Source of the DNA: Bacteroidales bacterium
GTDB lineage: Bacteria; Bacteroidota; Bacteroidia; Bacteroidales; UBA7960
Direction: 5' to 3'
Length of the DNA stretch: 23,654 bases
Assembly (NCBI GenBank): GCA_007120675.1
Contig: SKNE01000049.1
Span: 1-23,654, forward strand
Notes under the pieces: generated by a model
The model's input: the letters and a program-made list of their open reading frames with translations, nothing else
What the model was told of the DNA's origin: nothing
The model's database searches: none
Translations under genes and position numbers: made by a program
Shown here: positions 8,701-17,035 of the stretch, one piece after another
Layout: the number at the start of each line of letters is the position of its first letter
Numbering within the stretch: the stretch's first letter is position 1

Positions 8701-8945
8701 GCTACATTGGCGTGCCCCGCTTCGGCATCTATGATGAGGCGGGTGAGTGGATCATCGAAGGGATCGGCGTTTACCCTGACATCGAAGTGGTTGACGAGCC
8801 ACATAAGCTGGTTCGCGGCCAGGATCCCTCGCTGGAAAAAGCGGTGGAGATCCTGCTGCGGGAGCTGGAGGAGAACCCGCCCAGGCCCTGGCCCGTGCCC
8901 GAGCCACCCGACCGTTCAGGATGGATCGAAATTGAAATACACTAG
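5703..8945 (+). CDS. Exported tricorn-type protease (S41 family)
   Basis: A 1080-residue serine protease related to archaeal tricorn, which trims peptides; this one carries a signal peptide (hydrophobic 6-20, likely cut after VHA) and so probably works in the periplasm. The N-terminal half is beta-propeller, with PD40-type units such as LSPDGQWIAFS, WSPDGEWIAYV and FSPDNRWITYA. A C1-like region (about 660-740), a PDZ domain (about 745-840) and an S41 core (about 870-1040) follow. Catalytic positions line up with tricorn: His736 in NTGHAYV, nucleophile Ser961 in FSSSGGDAF, and Glu1019 in IIEGIGVYPD; the residue before the histidine is glycine where tricorn has Ser745. The ATG at 5703 is chosen because it begins the signal peptide; upstream in-frame codons would add a non-signal leader. 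It converges on tamL and their stop codons overlap. Confidence 0.92.
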   Translation: MQTRILSFIFSLIVLCTFTGVHALEDARLLRFPDISGDQIVFVYAGNIWTVSASGGDARQLTSHKGLELFPKLSPDGQWIAFSAEYSGSRQVYVMPSQGGTPRQLTWYNDVGPMPPRGGFDNVVLGWTPDSRKILFRGNRTPYGDRMGKYFLVDREGGLEEPLPIPHGGFGTLSPDGSKVAFAYVDREFRTWKRYKGGRASNLWIYDLEENHSWEITDFQGTDHIPHWYGDKIYFASDRDKWLNIHSYDVNTEEVRQLTFHDDFDVMWPSGTGNQLVYESGGYLYRLDLDSEELERVVVNIQYDFANTLPYHKNVKDDIHSMAISPSGNRVLFDARGDIFSVPAGEGTTHNLTRSQGVRAVYPQWSPDGEWIAYVDDRTGEYEIYLQRNDPDAEARQVTQGSQGWKYQPRWSHDSRHLVFFDRSMRLYLLDVESETLTEIDRPTAEEIRHYDFSPDNRWITYAKSSRNGLAAVWVYNMETGVARQLTGDTYSESNPVFSQCGEYIFFVSNRDFNLTFSSFEFNYLYNNATRIYALHLTNDSPRLFEPKETLEPNGEETGGGDGGEEIHVRIDFEGVDHRTVAFPLQAGSYWGLQAVTDGLVYFNSGGMRRYVLSEQSDQSIMEGISMGIVSADESKFLYQHRGDYGVESLSPGRSAGDGKLNLDQMTMRIDPVKEWQQIFLDGWRIYRDFFYVENLHNIDWDGFYARYAQLLPYLNHRFDLDYMFGEIIAETNTGHAYVDYGDFERVERIETGLLGAELEADHDSGRYVITKIYAGENWQDGLRSPLTKQGIDVREGDYLISIEGQEVTTDLNPYMFLEGRVDKATRIAVNSRPDARGARHYTIRPIASEVALRHLDWVNSRRAMVDELSQGRIGYIYVPNTSFDGNRELFKGMYAYHHKDALIIDERFNGGGFIPDRMVEILARETHAKWYRAGLDYPMRTPGVAHDGPKAMLINQFSSSGGDAFPYFFKQKNLGTTIGTRTWGGLVGMTANARLKDGGYIGVPRFGIYDEAGEWIIEGIGVYPDIEVVDEPHKLVRGQDPSLEKAVEILLRELEENPPRPWPVPEPPDRSGWIEIEIH

Positions 8946-11284
8946 AAGGGATAGCCAATAGCCAGGCTGAACACCAGGTTGTCACGCCTCCATGACCTGT
9001 CATGGAGGCGTACCGGATCGAAGAATCCATCGCTGTCCACGGCCGGGTTGGCCAGCGGAAAGGCAAAGTCGAAACGGAGGATGAAGAAGCTGGCATCGAT
9101 GCGCAGGCCGGTACCTGCACCCACGGCGATCTCCCTGTAAAAACTGTCCGGCGAAAAGGTCCCCCCGGGGACCTCTTCGTCCTCACGCAGGCGCCAGATA
9201 TTGCCCGCATCCAGGAAAAAGGCGCCCTTGAAAAGGTTGGTGATGTCGAAACGATACTCCAGGTTGGCTTCCAGCTTGAGTTCGCCGGTCTGGTATATGT
9301 TGTATCCGATAACGTCTTCCTGGTCCGGACTGTAGGTTCCCGGACCCAGCGATCTCGGATGGAAGGCGCGAACACTGTTCGAGCCGCCAATCACAAATTG
9401 CTTTACATAGGGCATGACATCCGAGTTACCATAGGGGATGCCTGCTCCCAGGAAGATGCGGCTCACCAGGCGGTGACCCTCTCCCAGCTGACGGTAGTGG
9501 CGGAGGTCCACATCACCCCGGGCGTATTGGGCGAAGCTCTGCCTGAACAGTCCATAGCCACCATCTTCCAGGGGAGAGACACCCGGCAGTCCCCTCATCA
9601 GCAGGTAAGCGATATTTCCCGACAGGTCCAGGTTGAACTGGAAAAACCAGTCCGTTTCCCGCGCCTCTTTGAGGCGTGAGTTATAGATGTAACTGTACTG
9701 TCCACCCACCACAAACTGCTCAAACAGCCCCCTGCGCAGGAGGCTGCCGCCTATCAGCACCCCTTCCATCTCCTCATCCACATTGCCCAGGACATATAGG
9801 TTGAACACCAGGGGGCTCACCCTGAACTGCGTGGCCAGGTCCCTGTTCCACACATAGCCGTACTGGGCCTGCAGGCTCACCAGACTGAATGCGTCGGTGC
9901 GACTCATATAGTTGATGCCCATGGACAGATTGGTCTTGGGTGCCAGCACCTCCGCACTGGCCTTCCAGCCGCGCGGCAGCAGAAAACGCGGAAAGCTCAG
10001 GGTGCCGTCCAGTCCAAACTCACGGGATGAGGCTGTACGCTGCCTGCCCACAAGGCTCTCATATGCGCCGCTCAGGCTGAGCCTGAACGACTCGGCACCA
10101 CTGAACAGGTTGTGGTTGGTGAATTCGGTATTCAGTCCGGGCCCGGCAAAGTGGTTTGACTTGGTGACGCCACGCAACTCGGCGGAGACCGACCGCCGTT
10201 CAAGTGGTGTCAGTAATACCCGCACATCCAGCACCGCCTCTCCCGCCTCTTCAGCCGGCTGAAAGCGCATATTGATGAATTGGAAAATGCCCAGGCTCAT
10301 GAGGTGGTTGAGGGTGCGGTCGTGATCCCTCACCCTGTAAAGGCTGTCGCGGCGTAAAAACACCGAGCGCTTGATGGCCGCCGGGTCAAACTGCTGCAGG
10401 GCATCCACAAAGCGGATACCCTCGCCAAGGTACAGGGTATCCCTTTGTTGTCCGGAGGCGGCAGGTGTCATGTAGTCGGCCTGCACCAGGATGTTCCGAA
10501 TGCGGTATTGCCTGGTGGCTGCCACGGGGATATCGGGCTTGATGGTGGTATACAGCCTGATCTGCCTGGGTCCGGCCAGGGTATCTGCCCGGAACAGGAT
10601 GTGGTCCGGATGAAAATAGAAGTATCCGGCTTGTTTGAGCTCATTGTCGATGCGGCGCCTTTCCCTGCGCAGGGCCTCAAGGCTGTAGGGCAAGCCCGGC
10701 CTGAGCGTGGTTTCTTCCAGTGCCTTGTTGATGGCTATGGCCAGCTGGCTGTCCCCTTCGACCTTTTGCACCGAGAGGATGCTGTAAGGTGCGCGCAACC
10801 CAAGGTGGTAGTGTACAGCCACTGTCCTTTTCGCGCTGTCGGTATGGTGGTCAAGCCGCGCATCGAAATAGCCCATATTGAACAGCCTGTTTTCCAGCAG
10901 CCGCAGGTTGCGTTCAAGGGAGGCCTCGTCAAAGAGCACCGGCTCCTCCCCCAGGCGGTTCCTCATCCAGTGTCTCAGTCCCCGCCCGGTGGGCTCACCC
11001 GACACCTGGTACATCCACAGACGGGGACGTGACATAAGGAAGGTGCTGTTGGGAACGGGGCGCAGCACCCTGCGAAGCTCACGCTCAACAGGCCTGTCGT
11101 CCTTGAATTCTTCCACCTGCTCAATGTGTATCTTGCTGCCTTTGTATAACAGCTCATCCTCAGGCAATTTGCGCAGTCCCGTGCAGGAGCCCAGGAGCAG
11201 GATGCCCGATGCCGCCACGACCATTGACAACCTATGCCCGGACAGGCAGCAAACACGTATCTTATGGCAGAAGGCTTTCATCAT
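8942..11284 (-). CDS. tamL: TamL: TamA/BamA-family (Omp85) outer-membrane lipoprotein
   Basis: A 780-residue Omp85 protein. The N-terminus is a lipoprotein signal with lipobox LLGSC (acylated Cys34). This is the lipid-anchored TamA variant known in Bacteroidota as TamL. POTRA-type periplasmic domains fill about 40-390 (for example the ENRLFNMGYFDARL and YRIRNILVQADY segments), and a 16-strand barrel the rest. The lid-loop motif appears as VRAF (residues 638-641, inside GGSNSVRAFHPRS), a variant of VRGF/Y. The chain ends in LAIGYPF, with the terminal aromatic expected of a Bam-dependent barrel. The start ATG overlaps the tamB stop as ATGA, so translation is probably coupled. TamA/TamB systems are implicated in outer-membrane protein insertion and phospholipid transport. 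The gene order, tamB then tamL, is the reverse of E. coli tamA-tamB. Confidence 0.9.
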   Translation of the reverse strand: MMKAFCHKIRVCCLSGHRLSMVVAASGILLLGSCTGLRKLPEDELLYKGSKIHIEQVEEFKDDRPVERELRRVLRPVPNSTFLMSRPRLWMYQVSGEPTGRGLRHWMRNRLGEEPVLFDEASLERNLRLLENRLFNMGYFDARLDHHTDSAKRTVAVHYHLGLRAPYSILSVQKVEGDSQLAIAINKALEETTLRPGLPYSLEALRRERRRIDNELKQAGYFYFHPDHILFRADTLAGPRQIRLYTTIKPDIPVAATRQYRIRNILVQADYMTPAASGQQRDTLYLGEGIRFVDALQQFDPAAIKRSVFLRRDSLYRVRDHDRTLNHLMSLGIFQFINMRFQPAEEAGEAVLDVRVLLTPLERRSVSAELRGVTKSNHFAGPGLNTEFTNHNLFSGAESFRLSLSGAYESLVGRQRTASSREFGLDGTLSFPRFLLPRGWKASAEVLAPKTNLSMGINYMSRTDAFSLVSLQAQYGYVWNRDLATQFRVSPLVFNLYVLGNVDEEMEGVLIGGSLLRRGLFEQFVVGGQYSYIYNSRLKEARETDWFFQFNLDLSGNIAYLLMRGLPGVSPLEDGGYGLFRQSFAQYARGDVDLRHYRQLGEGHRLVSRIFLGAGIPYGNSDVMPYVKQFVIGGSNSVRAFHPRSLGPGTYSPDQEDVIGYNIYQTGELKLEANLEYRFDITNLFKGAFFLDAGNIWRLREDEEVPGGTFSPDSFYREIAVGAGTGLRIDASFFILRFDFAFPLANPAVDSDGFFDPVRLHDRSWRRDNLVFSLAIGYPF

Positions 11285-14200
11285 GGCTCGCTGTCAGTAC
11301 TTTCCTCTTCTCGTCTAAAAAACAACTCCCTGAAATCGTTGAATGTCTGCCTGAATGTCAGAGACAGGCCCGTTTCTATCACTTCGTTGTCGAACACATC
11401 CTGGAATTTCCGTTCCCTGAAACCCTTCAGGGTAAAGCGTCCGGCAGGGTCAAGCAGGTACTCTACGCTGAAGTCGCCGGCAATATCAGCGGGGTTGACC
11501 TGTCGTCGTGTCTCGTCTTCCAGCTCCAGGTGTCCCCCTGCAGTGATGCGCAGGCGCTGATCCAGGAAGTCACGTGACACTTCCATCTGCAGCTCCGTTC
11601 TGCCTGTCAGCTGCCCGTTGTCCATCTGCTCGTAAGACTCCAGGTCGAACCGGATGTCCACACCTCGTATATATCTGTCTGACAACCTGTTCAGCTGCTG
11701 GGACAGGATACGGCTGGCACTGTTCCTGGCCGTGGAGGTGAGTCCCGGACCAGCCATCATGGCTGCCAGCGGGTCATCCTGGATGAAGCTGCCCAGCACC
11801 AGGAGGGCAAAGACCTGTTTGTTCAGTTCGGACTCATTATTGTTCAGGTCTGCCAGGCGGGCCTGCAGGCGTCCTTCCATGGCCCCGCGGTGTTCCGGGG
11901 GCAGGGCGATCTCAAAGCTGATCTCAGGCCTCATCAGCTCGCCACTCATCCGCAGGAACACCTCAAAGGGGTAAATCTGCCGGAAAGCCGCCTCCTGCTG
12001 TCCGGCCGCCGGGGCGTGGGAGGCCATCAGCTCCCTGACGGAGGTACGGACTGTGTATTTGGCGGCAATATCCACCGTGGCATCCAGGGGGTCACCGGTC
12101 CACACAATGCTGCTGCCCCCTTCAATGCTGAAGTTGCGGCGTATCACGTCGTAGAAGGTCATCTGGTAGGCGCCCTGGCTGATCTCGTAGCGGCCCGACA
12201 GGCTGATGCGGCCGCCCGGGTCGACACCATAGCTTATGAGGCCCCCGCCGCGCACCTCCAAAAAGTCACCGGCCACCTCGTCCAGGAGGATGCGCATCTC
12301 TGTCTGCGGGTCAATCTCCACATTAACGCTCATATCCAGGTTTTCAAAGACCGACATCATCGCTTGTGGCTCGTCAGGCCGCAGCATCAGGTCGGCAAAC
12401 AGTTCGTCGGCGATGGAGATGAACTCCACCACCCCTTCGTCGCCTATGGCTTCTGGTTCGGTCTGCGGGGGGATGACCGACAGCGAGGAGCCCTGGTTGA
12501 GCTTGATGCTGCCTTCGAGCACGGGGCTGGCCAGGTCACCACGAAGGCGCAGGCGGGTGTCGATCAGCATCCTGCCAAAAAACAATTCGTTGTTTTCCCT
12601 GGGCAAATCCATGAGCAGAAAATTGTCCGAATCCAGTCTAAGGTCAAACCGGATATCGGACAATGTGTGGATGTCGATATGTCCGTCCAGGTTGGCAGAG
12701 CGCTCGCTCCGGTCGAGCAGGGTGAAATGGCTGAAACTGATCCGGCCATCGTCAAAGAGAATCCTTTCATCGTGAATACGGTAGGCCAAATTCAGGAAGG
12801 GGACAAAAAAGCTGAGTTCATGAAAGCCGATGTTGCCGCTTATGGCGGGCCGGGACGGATCGCCCCGGAGGTGCAGGTGGCCTGACACGTGTCCCTCCAG
12901 CTCCTTCAGCTGCTCCATGGTGAGGGCTTCAACCGCCGACATCTCCAGCTTATCCACCATCAGGTTAAAGTCAATGAAGTCCGGCTCTCCCTGGCGGTAA
13001 AGCCCGCTTATGGCGATTCGGTTGCCATAACCGCTCATATCGGCCTCAGCCATGAAGAGTCCGGGCTCGGGACTGTCCACCAGGAGATGCAGGTCACCCA
13101 GCACCTCCCCCTGGAGGCCCAGGCCGGCCACCGACAGGTCGGCGGTGAAGACCGGGCTGGTAAAGAGGTCCCACAGCTCTACCCGTCCGTCAAAGATCCC
13201 CTCCACCAGGGGAGCGTCTCCCAGCAGGTCAAACTGTCCGAGGTCAATGGCTTTCATCATCAGCTCCAGCGAGGAGTCAGGGTCATCATATTGCTTGCTG
13301 GACAGGCTGAAGGCCTTCCCGTCCGTCTCCATGTGAAGGTCCCTGACCAGCAGGTTATCCGCCAGCAGCCGAAGTTCATTGGAAGGTGCCATGCGCCAGG
13401 GCTGGCGGTTCAGGAGCATCTCTTCACCAAAGCGAATGATGCTCACCCCTTCCTTCTGTTCAAGCTCACCATGGAGGGCCAGCCAGGGGTTGTTATGCAG
13501 GTCGGCAAAGGAGAGGTCAAACGACAGGGCGTGGTCTGCCAGGTGAGCGTCCAGGCCAATGTCGCGCAGGCTCAGCTGGTGCCCATCAAGGTACGAGATG
13601 TTCAGGTTAAGGTCCATCCATTGTGGGTCCGACTCGCCCCTAATCTCCAGGTTTTGCAGGTGCCAGCCGGCCACCACCAAGTCTGGCAGGCCGATGTCCA
13701 GCATCAGGTCGCGCTCCCCGGCGTCAAAGCGGGCCTCCACCCTGACGGTATCGTACGACTGAATCTGCGGCAGCAGCACCTCGCTCACATAGGGTGAGGG
13801 ACTTATCTCCAGGGAGAGCCTGAAGCGTCCGGGCTCCTGCCCTCCCCCCTCATCACTCTCTTCCAGGTAGCCGCCCAGGTGGGCGCTCATGATCCCGGGA
13901 AGTGATGCGGGGTGCACGTTGGCCTGGTAGATGGCCCTGAGGAATGGCGCCCTTAGGCTTATCCCGTATTGTCCGTCCTGTACCGAGGTGTTGAGCACGA
14001 GGCTGTCCATGGAAAACACCTCCCTGTCCAGCAAGACATGTGTATCCTCCAGCTTCAGCCAGCCATCGGGAAAGTCATCCTGGCGAAAGGCCATGCGGGC
14101 CGACAGTTTCGTTTGCAGGGCGATCAGCTCCTCGCTGAATGCCAGGGCCTGCAGGTTCAGGTGGTCCAGCTGCCAGTCCATTTCCACCAGGGGATCGTCC

Positions 14201-16143
14201 CCCCCAAGCAACAACTCATTGCTGGCCGACAGCCGCAGGTGCTCATCCCCATAGGCCAGCTTTGCCCCGATCCGGGCATCCCCGGCCTGCAGGGCCAGCT
14301 CCAGTCCCCTGTAACGGTAGCCGTTAAACAGGGCCGAATCGATGCGGAGCAGGCCTTCCATCTCCATGCTTTCGGGCTGGAAGCCTGTGCCCTGGCCTTC
14401 AAGGCTAAGGTACAGGTCTTTTATCAGGCCTTCCTGTCCCACCACAGCCAGTGGGTCCGGACTGGAGAAAGACAGCACAGACTGCCATACCGGCAAGCCC
14501 CCCTCCTCTTTGTAAACAAAGTCGGCCGCCAGGCTGGCCATATCTGACCGGATCAGGGTTCGGGCTTCAAAGTCGGACAGCTGCCCCATGAACGCAGCTT
14601 CCATTTCCAGGTGTCCGTGCAGGGCCGGATCCTGCGCCAACAATCCGGGGGGCAGATAGGCCATCCAGGTGGCGGGGTACCCTTCAAGGACCAGGCGGGG
14701 GATATGGAAATGCATGGAGTCCGTCTCTGGCCATTGGCTGACCCTGCCCGCCGTGGAGGCCACCAGGCGTCCCGGGATCTCCACATCAAGGGTGTCAAGC
14801 CAGAGGTCTCCAAGCCGTCCCGAGGCGGAAAGCAAGAGGTGGATGGGTGGCGCATCCTGATCCGGGAATAGCATCCGGGCTTCAGGAAACAGGTGGACCA
14901 GGTCGGGGCCGGCCACAGCCTCCCCTACATCGAGCTGCAGGCTGTGGTGACTGCCGGGTGGCAGCTGGGGTGCCAGCAAGGGCATGGAGGTGGCCAGGGA
15001 TGCCTTCAGGCGGGACTGCCCGCTTTCCACCACCAGGTCTTGCACGCTGCTTCCACCCCGGCCGGCATGAACATGTCCGCTTAACCGGGAAAGGGAGAAT
15101 GCGTTCATCTTTCCGCTCAGTGAGGCAATGTGCACAGACAGGCTGTCGGTATCGTAAAAAAGTGCATCCAGTTGCAGTCCCATGCCGGATAAATCCAGTT
15201 CATCCATGGCCAGGTCCAGTCCCCTTGCTCCCAATGACTTCACGGTGAGGCGCATGGTCCCGGGATGGAGGTCTGCCCCGTTTACCTCCAACCGGCCCAG
15301 CTGTGTGTCCATCGCAAAACCCTCTTGTTCATGGTAAGCCAGGATGGCGTTTTCCATGATCAGCCTGCCGATACCCATTTCAGGCATGGCCGCAGGGCTT
15401 TCGGGGGGCTCCCCGGGGGGCCTGCTGCCCTCTCCCGTATGCATGTGGAAAAAAAGGTCACCGATATAGGTGTCGCCCAGCTTATAGGCATTGGCAGCGG
15501 GATCGAGCACATCCACCCGGGTTCGGATGGCGCCCACACGCACGGCCAGGCTGCTGCCATCGAAGTGGTCGGCATAGCGGAAACGAATGTTCCTGAGCCA
15601 AACGCTGCCCACCTCAAAGGTCCATGGGGTAGCCGATTCAGCTGGCAGCTCGTCCGGCGGTTCTGCCTCCGTGGAGATTTCCTCCCCTGCTTTTGGGCCT
15701 GCAATGGACAGCAGCAGCCTGTCCAGGTTGAAGAGCGTGTCGGGCTGCTCACGTAGCAGGTTCATGGTGGCATCAGCCAGCTCCAGGTGCTTGATATGCA
15801 CCTTATTCCTGAGCAGGGCAACCATGGAAAGGTCCAAGTTCAGCACCCCCACATAAGCCAGTGTATCCGCATCATGGTCCTCCACATACAGGCCATACAG
15901 GCGTACCGACTGTGGGATGCGGATGCCCACACGGTCAATGCTCACATGGGTGTCTGTCCGGGCACTCACAAGCCGGGTAGCCCTGTCGGCCAGGCTGGTT
16001 TGGACGGCAGGAAACTGCAGGGCAAGCATCACAAGGATGATGATGGCCACCACCCCCGCAAACAATAGCAGGAGCAGCCGTAAGAAGAGGGCCATATGGT
16101 GTCTCATCCTGCTCATCCTGGTATTTTTTCTGGTACCCTTCAT
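11281..16143 (-). CDS. tamB: TamB: AsmA-like envelope-spanning protein (DUF490)
   Basis: A 1620-residue protein with one N-terminal membrane anchor (about 17-43, rich in L, V and I) after a basic MKGTRKNTRMSRMRHH leader, then a very long periplasmic beta-rich body and a C-terminal DUF490/TamB domain (roughly the last 400 residues, including FEVFLRMSGELMRPEISFEI and QVFALLVLGSF). Repeated short strands such as LDLDIGL, VRVEARFD and FDLRLDSDNF fit the hydrophobic beta-taco groove of AsmA-like bridge proteins. With TamL in the outer membrane it should span the periplasm to move lipids or aid outer-membrane protein assembly. It is somewhat longer than E. coli TamB (about 1260 aa), as is usual in Bacteroidota. 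The first ATG (16143) has no strong ribosome site; an ATG nine codons in (MSRMRHH), behind an A-rich stretch, is an alternative. Inverted repeats lie just upstream. Confidence 0.92.
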   Translation of the reverse strand: MKGTRKNTRMSRMRHHMALFLRLLLLLFAGVVAIIILVMLALQFPAVQTSLADRATRLVSARTDTHVSIDRVGIRIPQSVRLYGLYVEDHDADTLAYVGVLNLDLSMVALLRNKVHIKHLELADATMNLLREQPDTLFNLDRLLLSIAGPKAGEEISTEAEPPDELPAESATPWTFEVGSVWLRNIRFRYADHFDGSSLAVRVGAIRTRVDVLDPAANAYKLGDTYIGDLFFHMHTGEGSRPPGEPPESPAAMPEMGIGRLIMENAILAYHEQEGFAMDTQLGRLEVNGADLHPGTMRLTVKSLGARGLDLAMDELDLSGMGLQLDALFYDTDSLSVHIASLSGKMNAFSLSRLSGHVHAGRGGSSVQDLVVESGQSRLKASLATSMPLLAPQLPPGSHHSLQLDVGEAVAGPDLVHLFPEARMLFPDQDAPPIHLLLSASGRLGDLWLDTLDVEIPGRLVASTAGRVSQWPETDSMHFHIPRLVLEGYPATWMAYLPPGLLAQDPALHGHLEMEAAFMGQLSDFEARTLIRSDMASLAADFVYKEEGGLPVWQSVLSFSSPDPLAVVGQEGLIKDLYLSLEGQGTGFQPESMEMEGLLRIDSALFNGYRYRGLELALQAGDARIGAKLAYGDEHLRLSASNELLLGGDDPLVEMDWQLDHLNLQALAFSEELIALQTKLSARMAFRQDDFPDGWLKLEDTHVLLDREVFSMDSLVLNTSVQDGQYGISLRAPFLRAIYQANVHPASLPGIMSAHLGGYLEESDEGGGQEPGRFRLSLEISPSPYVSEVLLPQIQSYDTVRVEARFDAGERDLMLDIGLPDLVVAGWHLQNLEIRGESDPQWMDLNLNISYLDGHQLSLRDIGLDAHLADHALSFDLSFADLHNNPWLALHGELEQKEGVSIIRFGEEMLLNRQPWRMAPSNELRLLADNLLVRDLHMETDGKAFSLSSKQYDDPDSSLELMMKAIDLGQFDLLGDAPLVEGIFDGRVELWDLFTSPVFTADLSVAGLGLQGEVLGDLHLLVDSPEPGLFMAEADMSGYGNRIAISGLYRQGEPDFIDFNLMVDKLEMSAVEALTMEQLKELEGHVSGHLHLRGDPSRPAISGNIGFHELSFFVPFLNLAYRIHDERILFDDGRISFSHFTLLDRSERSANLDGHIDIHTLSDIRFDLRLDSDNFLLMDLPRENNELFFGRMLIDTRLRLRGDLASPVLEGSIKLNQGSSLSVIPPQTEPEAIGDEGVVEFISIADELFADLMLRPDEPQAMMSVFENLDMSVNVEIDPQTEMRILLDEVAGDFLEVRGGGLISYGVDPGGRISLSGRYEISQGAYQMTFYDVIRRNFSIEGGSSIVWTGDPLDATVDIAAKYTVRTSVRELMASHAPAAGQQEAAFRQIYPFEVFLRMSGELMRPEISFEIALPPEHRGAMEGRLQARLADLNNNESELNKQVFALLVLGSFIQDDPLAAMMAGPGLTSTARNSASRILSQQLNRLSDRYIRGVDIRFDLESYEQMDNGQLTGRTELQMEVSRDFLDQRLRITAGGHLELEDETRRQVNPADIAGDFSVEYLLDPAGRFTLKGFRERKFQDVFDNEVIETGLSLTFRQTFNDFRELFFRREEESTDSEP

Positions 16144-16170
16144 CAGGCATTCAACACGTTAAAAACCGTG

Positions 16171-16186
16171 CCAATGTAGACATTGG
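16171..16186. repeat. Inverted repeat CCAATGT-AG-ACATTGG before tamB
   Basis: A perfect 7-base inverted repeat with a 2-base centre lies 27 bases upstream of the tamB start codon. It could be a dimeric regulator's operator or a small hairpin in the tamB leader. The minus-strand right half reads TACATTGG, which resembles a TAnnTTTG -7 box with one mismatch, so an operator here might overlap a promoter. The sequence does not identify a regulator. Confidence 0.55.
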
Positions 16187-16192
16187 GGTGAT

Positions 16193-16204
16193 GGGTATTT
16201 ACCC
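16193..16204. repeat. Second short inverted repeat GGGTA-TT-TACCC before tamB
   Basis: A 5-base perfect inverted repeat with a 2-base centre starts six bases from the end of the larger one at 16171-16186. On the minus strand TAATTTCG (16212 down to 16205), one mismatch from TAnnTTTG, abuts it. Together the two dyads fill most of the 70 bases between the ferritin terminator and tamB. Short dyads of this size can arise by chance, so the support is modest. Confidence 0.35.
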
Positions 16205-16213
16205 CGAAATTAC

Positions 16214-16247
16214 AAAAAAAGCCGGAGCTGTCTGCTCCGGCCGTTTT
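16214..16247 (-). terminator. Intrinsic terminator of the ferritin gene
   Basis: GCCGGAGC (16221-16228) and GCTCCGGC (16234-16241) form an 8-bp perfect stem around a 5-base loop, flanked by seven A on the left and six T on the right. Read on the minus strand, the stem is followed by seven T, about 100 bases past the ferritin stop, so it should end ferritin transcription before tamB. The A/T flanks would also let it work in the plus direction. Confidence 0.9.
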
Positions 16248-16350
16248 TTGTTGAATCCTTTGTTCTGAAATGTTCTGAAAGAACAGTCATCACCGGATAA
16301 ACGGTGATTGGCGGGCCAATATTGCACCCACACTGCTCAATGGGTCAGAC

Positions 16351-16842
16351 TCAGTGCTCACCACGCATGGACATGATGTCGCGATCAAAGACATACAACC
16401 CGTGTCCACCCAGCAGATCGAATTTATCGATGATACCCTGCACCGAATCTTCTTCCTCCATCTGCTCTTCCACAAACCACTGCAACCAGTTGTGGGTTCC
16501 ATAATCCTTTTCTTCCAGGGCCAGCGTGACGATGTCGTTGATGGCGCCTGTCACCATTTGCTCATGCTCAAGGGAGGCAACAAAGGCTTCCCTGATGCCC
16601 GGAAATTCCTTTGGGGGCTCTTCCACGAGGGGCACGATGGCGTGTCCACCACGCTCATTAATGAAGCGGATGAACTTCATCATGTGCTCACGCTCTTCTT
16701 CTGACTGGGCGTAAAACCAGTTGGATATGCCTTCAAGGCCTTGATTCTCTGCCCATGAGGCCATGGCCAGGTAAAGATGGGAGGCATAGGCTTCCTTTTT
16801 TACCTGCTCATTGAGGATGTTCAGCATTTTTTCAGATAACAT
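16351..16842 (-). CDS. ftnA: Non-heme ferritin (FtnA type)
   Basis: A 163-residue four-helix-bundle ferritin that oxidises Fe(II) and stores iron as a mineral in a 24-subunit cytoplasmic shell. All ferroxidase residues sit at the same numbers as in E. coli FtnA: Glu17 (VKKEAYASHLY), Tyr24, Glu50 and His53 (SEEEREHMM), Glu94 (LEHEQM), Gln127 and Glu130 (EEQMEEED). No haem-ligand methionine typical of bacterioferritin is evident. Length is normal. The start ATG follows an A-rich tract without a clear Shine-Dalgarno, common in Bacteroidota. A strong terminator follows, so it is probably monocistronic. Divergently transcribed, 193 bases away, is a BFD-type [2Fe-2S] protein, a plausible electron donor for iron release. 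No clear Fur box is visible in the shared gap. Confidence 0.96.
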   Translation of the reverse strand: MLSEKMLNILNEQVKKEAYASHLYLAMASWAENQGLEGISNWFYAQSEEEREHMMKFIRFINERGGHAIVPLVEEPPKEFPGIREAFVASLEHEQMVTGAINDIVTLALEEKDYGTHNWLQWFVEEQMEEEDSVQGIIDKFDLLGGHGLYVFDRDIMSMRGEH

Positions 16843-16975
16843 AATCTCTGTTTTTTAGGGTTTATAGTGACAATAATACAACAAGCAGCCGGTGGATTTG
16901 TTTATCACTTTGTCGATTTTCTCCCTGGGGGATGGCCACTGATTGAAGCCGGCTGTCTCCGTTGAATATCGCCTG

Positions 16976-17009
16976 TTTCTGCCCGAATGGGATAAACTTC
17001 GTAAATTAG
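16976..17009 (+). promoter_or_regulatory. Weak candidate promoter for the BFD-like gene
   Basis: TTTC at 16976-16979 and TAAATTAG at 17002-17009 (one mismatch from TAnnTTTG) are 22 bases apart, slightly wider than the usual 19-21. Transcription would start near 17016, about 20 bases before the ATG at 17036. This supports the short protein start over the longer in-frame extension, but the match is imperfect. Confidence 0.3.
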
Positions 17010-17035
17010 CAACCCAAAACTATAACAAACCAGTA

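Noticed and set aside
12889..13797. A 302-codon plus-strand frame opposite tamB, and a similar one at 11890-12885
   Set aside because: Shadows of the tamB codon pattern; their compositions mirror the sense gene and show no motifs.
16861..16920. A possible ferritin promoter (minus-strand TATTATTG) and a Fur box
   Set aside because: One mismatch in the -7 element and no -33 element at the right distance; no inverted repeat resembling a Fur site could be found.
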